Source of the DNA: Lonicera japonica
Lineage: Eukaryota; Streptophyta; Magnoliopsida; Dipsacales; Caprifoliaceae
DNA length: 64,000 nt
Reading direction: 5' to 3'
Assembly: GCA_021464415.1 (NCBI GenBank)
Contig: JAKCWG010000423.1
Span: 62,001 to 126,000 of the forward strand
Shown here: piece by piece, positions 56,266 to 64,000 of the stretch
How the letters are laid out: each line of letters starts with the position of its first letter
How positions within the stretch are numbered: the first letter of the stretch is position 1
Made by a program: the position numbers and the translations under genes
The notes under the pieces: model-generated
Told to the model about the DNA's origin: nothing
The model's database searches: none
The model's input: only the letters and a program-made list of their open reading frames with translations

Positions 56266-58995
56266 TATATATTACTCCATAAATAATTATATTACAGAAT
56301 TCTTTAAGCGCGCATCCGTATGCTGTTTCTCTTTAGACTTCTCCTTAAACAATCTGGTCTATCTCATGTACGAGTAATGGAATTACCGCAGCTTTTATCA
56401 CACTAAGGTCGTGACTAAATCACGATTATCACCATACTAATACACTTAATAACGTAGATCAAATGTGGATGAGTAGCATGAAAATTACATGCAATGTGAT
56501 TTTAAACATGCCTATTTTCAACAGGCCCAACTTTAATGAGATCAACATTAACCGTCCAAACTTTATGTTAAACCACAATGGAAGGAAAAACAAACATTCA
56601 GAGTTAAGAGGAAAATAAACCATCTTCTTTATTCTGCAGAAAATATGTATCTAAATAAAAGAGCATCCATAATACAAACTCTCACTAAACCAGCACATTA
56701 TCATATAACACAAATCCCATATAAGCAATATGCTTATAAAATGCCTTATGTGTTAAGCCATTAGCGAACGGATTTGTAATCATGGAGTTGGTACTTATAT
56801 GCTCTATAAACATGACAATTTTGAACTCTTCTTTAACAACAAAAAACTTAATATCTATGTGCTTTAGATTTTCGAAAAAATTTATGTTGTTGTTGAATAT
56901 AGCATAATCAATTTATTATCACAAAATATCTTTAGTGGTCTTTTGACACTATCCATAATCCCCAGCCTAGTGACAAAATTTTTCAGTTATATCCCATCTA
57001 AAAATCAAAATCAAAATCAGAATACCATTGATCTCCAACTGATTTGATTTTCGATACGTAAGTATATAATCTTTTTGTTCTCTTTAAATACCGTATAACC
57101 CTTTAATTGGATGCTTTTCGAAGATATATCATAGGGTTACTTAAATATCTACCAAATATCCTTACTATGAATGCTAAACCCAGATGCGTACATACATGAT
57201 GATATATCAGACTCCCTACAACTAATGCATAAGGAATCTTTTGCATCTCTTTCTTGTCAACCTTATTTTGGGGCATTAACAGAGACATAAATTGTCTCAT
57301 TTAACAATGGGAGTATCTCTTAAATGACAACCTTTCATGCCAAATTTGGTAAGAATTTTTTCAATATATCTCTTTCGTGATAACCCTAGGATACCCGACA
57401 ATAATGTCGATATATCTGTATTTCTTATACAAAAGAGATATTATCAACATAAAATACCAAGAAGATAATTTTACTCCCACTAAACTTATGATAGACATAA
57501 TCATTAACCAGATTTACCTCAAAATCGTACGAGATAATAACTTGATGAAATATGTAATACCATTGACGAAAAACTTCCTTAAGGTTATAGATGGATTTCT
57601 TTAATTTCGCTTTTTCTTGAGATTGTTGAGTTTGCTATATAAGAAGTTTTTCAACATTGTCTTAATCATCCTAATTTGCATCTAAAACAATGTCAAAAAT
57701 TTGTTCCTAATCATTGTCAATAGCAGTACTTGAAATTTGAATAAATTCCTCTTCAAGGACAATGTTTCTAACTTTATCTTCCCCCCTCAAACTCAATAAC
57801 CTTAAGAAATTTGGCATTTTCCGTCTTAATAAAGAATTTATTCGAGGGGTCACAAAATTTATAATCTCTCGATCTTTCAATGTATCTAACAAAGTAGCAG
57901 CTAATTTTTTTATAGCCTTACTTAGCTAGATAACTCTGTTTTAGCTACTGCTTTAATGTAACACTGTTTAGAAAGTATGCTGCAATCTTAAGTGTCTCTT
58001 TTTAAAGTCATTATGGTAGAGAAGAATGATTAATCAAGCTCCTTACCATATCATTAAGCGTCTGTTTTATCTCTCAACAACACTGTTCATACTAGGTTTG
58101 CCTAGCATGGTGTACTGTGAGACGATTTTGCATTTCTCTAGAAATTTTACAAAGGTCGAGAACATTGTTTACCTTATCCTTTATATCTACCATAGTATTC
58201 ACCACCACGATCAGATTTCACGGCCTTAATTTTCTTGCCTAGTTGATTTTTCAACTTCAACTGTGAAAGCCATAAAAACGTCTAAGGATTGTAACTTCTC
58301 GTTAATTAAATATAGGTATTCTTAATAATTTTCATGAACATAATAAAATACTGTTAACAATTCCAAGAGGCCGTAGAGAATAGTTTGCAGATATCCGCAT
58401 GAATTAGTTCTAAGACAGTTGAACTCCTTATGGCACCTAATTTTCTTATGTTTGTCCATTTCTCCTTTACACATTCAATAAAGATTTTAAAATATGTTAA
58501 ATTAAGGAGTTTCAAGAATTTTAGAAGTCTCTTAATTCTCTGTTTAGAGATTTGTTCCAAATGTTTGTGCCATAACATGGAAAAATTCTTATCAATTAAT
58601 TTACGCATTATATCGCGTGAATCAATTTACAAGGTTTCATTACATGAGGTGATTGTATATGTATATAAGTTATCAATTAAAGAATAATTAGCAAAATATT
58701 TGAATCTTGAAAAAGACTAACTTTATTATTTTCAAATGAACAAAAATAACCATATTTGTCCAAATGAAAATAGAAATTCTATCTAAATGGCAGTACCATA
58801 AAAGTCTATCTCAAATTCAAAAGTAATTAATCTTTAATGATAACCTAAAATTCTTTAAACCTCAATTGTAATTATTTTTCCACTACTCTGATAAATGAAT
58901 CTTTCAACATCAAATGGCTTTTGGCTCCACATGTAACCTCTAAATACACTTATGTGAGTAGTATCACTAAAATCTACTCACCAAGTAATCACATG
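56266..58995 (-). pseudogene. Decayed copia pol on minus strand, 5' part missing
   Basis: The minus strand shows an RNase H-proximal segment (QKIPYALVVGSLIYHHVCTHLGLAF, with RIFGRYLSNP; about 57130-57250) and a GAG-pre-integrase segment (MLWHKHLEQISKQRIKRLLK, CVKEKWTNIRKLGAIRSS, ELIHADICKLFSTASWN; about 58355-58580). In the latter, the usual His residues of the HHCC finger are partly kept. Between them frames are badly broken. No gag or 5' LTR is found: sequence of this element stops where the Sirevirus LTR begins at 59003, so the 5' half is lost or lies beyond the window. Confidence 0.85.
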
Positions 58996-59002
58996 TACAC
59001 AA

Positions 59003-60581
59003 TGTTGACCTTAAAGTCAATTAATCTTATTTTGATAATTACAATAAGTTAACAAAGTGTTATTTAACTCGGTTGTTCCAATGATGATATCCATTTTAAC
59101 CGATATATCTTCCAACTAAGTGTAACTTCAAACCGAAGCAATCAAAATCTCACACAAGCTTTACAAACGTCTCTACTCACAAGAAATGAACTCAAGTGAT
59201 ATACATGTGCTATACAAAGCCAAGAAAAGATCTAGATCATCAAACAAGTGAAGATATGCACAAGAATGATCTCCACATGTTCTACAAGTTATCAAAACTA
59301 AGAAAGGATCAAGAACATCAAACAAGTAAAGATACGCACAAGAAAATCAAGCATCACGAAGACTCGAATTATCATTAAATGGAGCAAGTGCTTAGATTTT
59401 ATGTAAAGATACTTTATTGATCAAATCCCTATAGCTCAAACATATTCTTTCATCTTTTAAAGATTGATTCAAACTAGCTTGAAATTGAATTTATTTGAAA
59501 AACATCATTTTACAAAAACCGAGTTTCAAAATAAATTCATATTAATTTAAATGATCATATTTTAAGTTATAATAAAAATAGGTATCTTAGAAACATATCT
59601 TTCAGGTTCAAAAATTATTAGAATTTTATTTGGAACTAAATTGTTAAATTGCAAAAATATTTTTATTTTACATTTAAAATTCGCTCAATTTTTGCCCAGT
59701 TTTAATCTAACGGTAAGCTGGAGGCCTTCCCGAACTTCGATCATTTTAAAATTTTTACAGTAGTTAGACAACATCTCCTGGCAATTTGGACTAAAATTTG
59801 AGCATGATCCAACGGTCAAATTGGGATAAATTAACAAAATAATTTGAATTTTTTTGTCAAAACTAACTGTTGGAAAGTTTGAAAATGTATACCTTGGAGC
59901 CAAAACCTTTCTTAATCATCCCCAACGGCCATATGGTTTTGCAAGCTATATATATGATGTCTTAGACATGTTTTAATACACCTTGAATCATTCTAATACT
60001 CTATTATTCATATATTCAAATATACAAAGATTCAAGAACACATTTCGATCAATCTTTTATTTTTGAGCTATATACTTTGATCAATTTTGATATCTCTTAG
60101 TGTGAGCTTCATTTGTATTTTGTCATATACAAGAGAGATATTGTACATTGGTGTTTGTCACCAAAACTCATTTGAATCATAATTGTGAGATGTGTATCTC
60201 ATAGATTAGCAAGAGGGATTTCTTGTGAAAGTATTGAAGGTGTTTTCAATACTTGTGAGAGTGTGTGATAAGAATACACTTGTGAAGGTTTGATCTTCAC
60301 CCGGAAGGATATCGGTTATAGTGGAAATTCTCGGGGAACTAACCGAGCGCGGAGTAGGGGAACAAGCCGAACCGTGTGGACAAAAAATCTTCGACTTCGA
60401 TCGATTCAATCTTTCTCTCTCTTGCTCTATTATATTGTGCTATTTATTCATTGTTTTTGGAATTAATTTTGTTCTTGATTGCTTGATAAATAACATCAAA
60501 TATTTTTAAATCATTTTTTAAAAATCCGATTAAGTTTTAAAAACCATATTCACCCCCCTCTAGGGTATTTTCCGACCTACA
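59003..60581 (+). repeat. 5' LTR of the Sirevirus-like element (1579 bp)
   Basis: It begins TGTTGACCTTAAAGTCAATT and ends TCCGACCTACA. A TATA-like GCTATATATATGATG is at 59943-59957. A diverged internal repeat (about 70 bp) with ATCATCAAACAAGTGAAGAT / AACATCAAACAAGTAAAGAT lies at 59204-59346. Confidence 0.88.
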
Positions 60582-60582
60582 A

Positions 60583-60595
60583 TTGGTATCAGAGG
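60583..60595 (+). promoter_or_regulatory. Primer-binding site (initiator Met tRNA type)
   Basis: TTGGTATCAGAGG follows the LTR by one base and is complementary to the 3' end of initiator methionine tRNA, the standard copia primer (last base varies from the usual C). Confidence 0.88.
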
Positions 60596-60637
60596 TTGTA
60601 CTCTTGTTTTGATTTAACAATCTTAGAGTTTACGATC

Positions 60638-61716
60638 ATGTCTATTTATCAAGGAACCGGAATCAATGAACGTTCTGCCACCACTAGACCACTTCTATTT
60701 GATGGCAAAAATTATAGTTATTGGAAAAGTCGTATGTGTACGTTCCTTCAAGCTAGTGATTTTGAACAATAAAAAGTTACACTCATTGGACCCTATAAGA
60801 TTACCAAAACCGATGAAAAGGGTAAAGTCACTCCTAAATCTATTTTCGAATATGATGAGTAGGATATTAAGAAAATTCAATTTAATGCTAAAGCCTTGAA
60901 TGCCCTACATTGCGCATTAACTATAAATGAATACAAAAAAATTTCTAGTTGTAAAACCGCCAAAGAAATTTGGGACAAATTAGAAGTTACCTATGAAGGA
61001 ACCTCACAAGTTAAGGATGATAATATTAATATGCTCGTTCATGATTATGAACTTTTCAAAATGGAGCCTAATGAATCACTTGCATCTATGTATAGTAGGT
61101 TCTCTATTATCACTAATGCTTTAGATCTTCTTGGAAAGGAATATTCAAATGAAGACAAGATTCGAAAAATTCTTAGAACTCTTCCTAAGAAGTGGAGACC
61201 CAAAGTGACGGCTATTCAAGAAGTCAAGAATCTCAAGACGCTAAGCATAGATGAACTCTTGGGTTCACTTAAAACCCATGAGAAGGAATTGGCGAGAGAA
61301 GAAGAAAGTGATTCAAAAGCCAAAAAGTCACTAGCTCTCAAAGCAACTCAACTAGAAGATGATGAGGAGTTGATGGTAGGAGATGAGGATATGGCTCTCC
61401 TTTCTGGAAAATTCATAAAATTTCTAGCTAAGAAGAAGAAGTTTCAAAGAAAAGGAAACAACTTTGATTCTTCATCAAGAAGGAACAATGATCGATCTAT
61501 TCAACCAATAGTTGAAAACGAATAAGAAAAGAAGTGTTTCCATTGCCATGAACCAGGGCATTTCAAAACAAATTGCCCGGTTAGAAGAAAAGAAAGAAGA
61601 GATAAAAGAGACAAAGCCTTCAAACAAGTAAGACACGCCCTCAAAGGCACTTGGAGTGATTCCGAAGAAGGCGAGTCTGATGCCAACTCTAGCGACGAGG
61701 AAACGGCTAAACTTTG
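60638..61716 (+). pseudogene. Sirevirus gag, three in-frame stops
   Basis: One frame runs from ATG 60638 (start SIYQGTGINERSATTRPLLF) through FDGKNYSYWK and the gag core (KEIWDKLEVTYEGTSQVKD, MYSRFSIITNAL, LRTLPKKWRPKVTAI) to the CCHC knuckle CFHCHEPGHFKTNC (61535-61576). It is interrupted only by TAA at 60770, TAG at 60860 and TAA at 61523. Apart from these three codons the frame is open into the coiled-coil and protease part. Gag makes the particle and binds RNA. The few lesions suggest a fairly recent insertion. Confidence 0.9.
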
Positions 61717-62995
61717 CCTTATGGCAAGAGACGATGAGGTATACTCTACTTATGATTCATTTAGTGATGATAATGTCTCTATTAATAATGATATACACGA
61801 TGAGAATGACTATGATGAATTATATGATATGTTTGAGGAATTGCATAAGAAATTTAAAAATTTGTCTAAAATGTATGCAAGCCTCAAAAATGAAAATTTG
61901 ATGATTTCTAGCAAGTCTGAAAATTTTGAGAAAGAAAATGTACTTTTGAAAAATGAAATTAAGACCTTAAAGAAAGGAAAGGAGAAAGAAATTCCAAACA
62001 CACTTGAAATGGAAAATATCAAATTGAAAAATCAAGTGGATGACTTAACTAATAGTTTAGCCAAGTTCACCAAAGGAAAGGATAACTTGAATAAATTATT
62101 AGGAATGCAAAGGTGTGTTTTTGACAAAGCCGGTTTGGGTTATAACCAAATTGACAACAAAAAAGATTACAAAAACTTTTTTAAAACATACACACCTCAT
62201 GATCCCACTCATCTTTGCTCATATTGTGGTAGAAATACTCATTACGTGGATCATTGTTATTATAGAAATGAAAGTTTTTCTAAGAGGAAGCTTGTTTGGG
62301 TTCCAAAAGGAACCATTATGTTTGCTAACCCAAAGGGACCCAACACATTTTGGGTACCAAAGGAGAAGTTACTTAAAGTTATGGTATATGTATGCCTGAA
62401 AGCCAAAGGTAGCAAAATCAAGTGGTTCTTGGATAGTGGTTGCTCAAAGCACATGACGGGAGACAAAAATAACTTCTTAAGACTTATTCCTAAGCGAGGA
62501 GGAAATGTGACTTTGGAGGACAACGCCAAGGACAAAATCATTGGTATAGGTAAGCTTGGTAATAAATCTTCTTATATTGATAATGTTTTACTTGTTGACG
62601 GTTTAAAACATAACTTGCTTAGTATTAGTCAATTGTGTGATAAAGGTTATGAAGTTATTTTTAAATCCAAATGTTGCATTGTTAAAAATATTAGTGATAA
62701 TTCTATCTTGTTTGTTGCTTATAGATCAGATAACGTATATACTCTTGAACTTGATGATTTATCTCAACAAGATGTTAAATGCTTATCTGTGTTAAATGAT
62801 GCTTCTTGGTTATGGCATAGAAGATTAGGTCATGCTAATATGGATTTAATTAATAAATTATCTAAAAAGGAATTAGTTAAAGGATTGCCTAAAACTAAAT
62901 TTGCTAAAAATAGAATTTGTGATGCAGGTCAACTTGTTAACAACACAAGTCTTCCTTTAAATCTAAAAAAGATATTACTACTACTAGACCACTTG
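61717..62995 (+). CDS. Sirevirus gag coiled-coil, protease and integrase start
   Basis: This continues the gag frame (open to 63010). First comes an acidic segment, then a Lys/Glu/Leu/Asn-rich coiled coil (about 61826-62095), a second knuckle-like CSYCGRNTHYVDHC (62218-62259), the protease site WFLDSGCSKHMTG (about 62424-62462, D-S-G intact), LLSISQLCDKGY, and the GAG-pre-integrase HHCC region WLWHRRLGHANMDLI (about 62808-62852). The second Cys of the finger is lost at CDAG, and a one-base loss near 62937-62945 shifts the frame before integrase. The domains shown are otherwise well preserved. Confidence 0.88.
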
Positions 62996-63843
62996 ATATG
63001 TTACATTTAGATTTATTTGGACCTAATTCGGTTGCTAGTTTAGGTGGTAAATTGTATGCCTTTGTGATTGTTGATGATTTTTCTAGATTTACTTGGGTAT
63101 TCTTTCTTGCTCACAAAAATGAAACACCTGATGTATTTGCTAAATTCTGTAGAAAAGTTCAAAATAAAAAGGGTGCTTCTATTATACATGTTAGAAGTGA
63201 TAGAGGTAAAGAATTTGATAATATTGATATTGAGAATTTTTGTGATGAGTATGGTATTAATCATAACTTTTCAGTACCTAGAACTCCTCAACAAAATGGT
63301 GTAGTTGAAAGGAAAAATAGATCTCTTCAAGAGATGTCTAGAACCATGTTACATGAACATTCTTTACCGGAATATTTCTGGGCGGAAGCCATTAATACCG
63401 CATGCTATGTAACTAATCGTGTTATTATTCGTAAAAAGTTAGATAAGACACTTTACGAGTTATGGAATGACAAGAAACCTAATATTGCATATTTTAAGGT
63501 TTTTGGTTGTAAATGTTTTATTTTAAATAATCGTGATCATTTAGGAAAATTCGATGCTAAATCTGACGAAGAAATATTTCCTGGATATGCTACTAATAGT
63601 AAAGCTTATCGTGTTTATAATAAGAAAAGTTTAGTTGTTCAAGAATCTATGCATGTTGTTTTTGATGAATCTAATCCTTTTACACCCATAGTGCATTCCG
63701 ATGATGATGTTGAAATTATCCAAAAAATTTCGGATATACAAATTAATGATACATCTAAGGAAGAACCATCGAGTGCTCAAACTTCTTCTAAAAAGATAGA
63801 AAGTAAAGCCGAGCAAAACTCGAATGATTTACCTAAGAGTTGA
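62946..63843 (+). pseudogene. Sirevirus integrase core and C-terminal region
   Basis: The frame shifted by one (from about 62946, reading into MLHLDLFGP at 62998) carries the D,D-E core: first Asp in HLDLFGP, VDDFSRFTWVFFL, second Asp in HVRSDRGKEF, and catalytic Glu in RTPQQNGVVERKNRS. EYFWAEAINTACYVTNR and FGCKCFILNNRDHLGKFDAKSDE follow, as expected before RT. It runs to TGA at 63841 and continues in frame afterwards with text typical of the segment leading to RT. All three catalytic residues are present; the upstream frameshift disables the polyprotein. Confidence 0.9.
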
Positions 63844-64000
63844 AAATTTGTGTCCAACCACCCTATTGATCAAATTATTGGAGAGTCATCTAGTAAGGTC
63901 ATGACTAGATCATCCTTAAGAAATATTTGCAATAATGTGGCATTTGTTTTTCAATATGAGCCTAAAAACATAAATGAAGCCGAACAAGATGAATCTTGGA
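63844..64000 (+). pseudogene. Sirevirus pol continuing past the window edge
   Basis: The same frame reads on past the TGA with HPIDQIIGES and VMTRSSLRN, the linker that precedes RT in Sireviruses. RT, RNase H and the 3' LTR lie outside the window. Confidence 0.75.

Larger units (their letters stand above)
59003..64000 (+). mobile_element. Sirevirus-like copia retrotransposon, 3' end beyond window
   Basis: A 1579-bp 5' LTR, a primer-binding site and then gag, protease and integrase follow in copia order, with the window ending before RT. Long LTR, the LTR end CACCCCCCTCTAGGGT..TCCGACCTACA, the TTGGTATCAGAG primer site and a long coiled-coil gag C-terminus all match the SIRE lineage. The 3' LTR and duplication cannot be checked. 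Confidence 0.92.

Noticed and set aside
57377..58687. Plus-strand frames across the minus-strand copia
   Set aside because: They are shadows of the decayed minus-strand pol.
1..64000. tRNA or rRNA genes and CRISPR-like arrays
   Set aside because: No cloverleaf with A and B boxes, no rRNA core sequence and no spaced direct-repeat array with unique spacers was seen; the regular repeats present are minisatellites or LTR repeats.

Overview
This window is nuclear DNA of a flowering plant, probably a eudicot. It is AT-rich, with long gene-free stretches, many layers of nested LTR retrotransposons and short TIR elements, and one recognisable host gene with a plant-style GT-AG intron. I could not place the species. 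No bacterial operons, rRNA, tRNA or CRISPR arrays are visible, and I do not see an undescribed multi-gene system. The interest lies in the transposon architecture.

The only convincing intact host gene is a two-exon gene on the minus strand (47176-50961). It encodes a Golgi GT8 glycosyltransferase of the GUX/PGSIP family (xylan glucuronosyltransferase, closest in size to GUX4/5). Its 2.16-kb intron carries a 325-bp MITE with Mutator-like ends.

Layout, left to right. 0.27-2.5 kb: an eIF4A (DEAD-box helicase) pseudogene with an RTE-type LINE tail in its intron. 2.8-9.3 kb: a decayed L1-type LINE (ORF1 remnant) split by a 2.65-kb solo LTR, then a minus-strand L1 reverse-transcriptase scrap. 9.8-16.3 kb: a Helitron-like terminus, tandem duplications, a palindrome cluster and two related hAT MITEs. 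17.4-23.1 kb: a solo LTR (plus) and a complete but non-coding TRIM/LARD-like element (minus) of the same family, with a Tat/Ogre-type LTR scrap and a Tourist-like MITE between them. 23.6-34.0 kb: a degenerate minus-strand Ty3/gypsy element split by a Tat/Ogre-type LTR that itself holds a hAT MITE and a solo LTR, with a second solo LTR at one junction and a truncated LTR at the gag end. 35.5-36.0 kb: a GC-rich block, possibly organellar. 36.6-39.4 kb: three nested Tourist-like MITEs, then a 924-bp element with Mutator-like ends. 39.5-46.3 kb: a complete Ty1/copia element with 182-bp LTRs and target-site duplication but a decayed coding region. 47.2-51.0 kb: the GUX-like gene. 55.4-59.0 kb: a CACTA MITE and a 5'-truncated minus-strand copia. 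59.0-64.0 kb: a Sirevirus-like copia (plus) running off the window, with only a few disabling mutations in gag-pol.

Most boundaries of the mobile elements were set by finding matching target-site duplications by eye, so those elements are well supported. Family names rest on remembered protein and terminus motifs, not on database searches.
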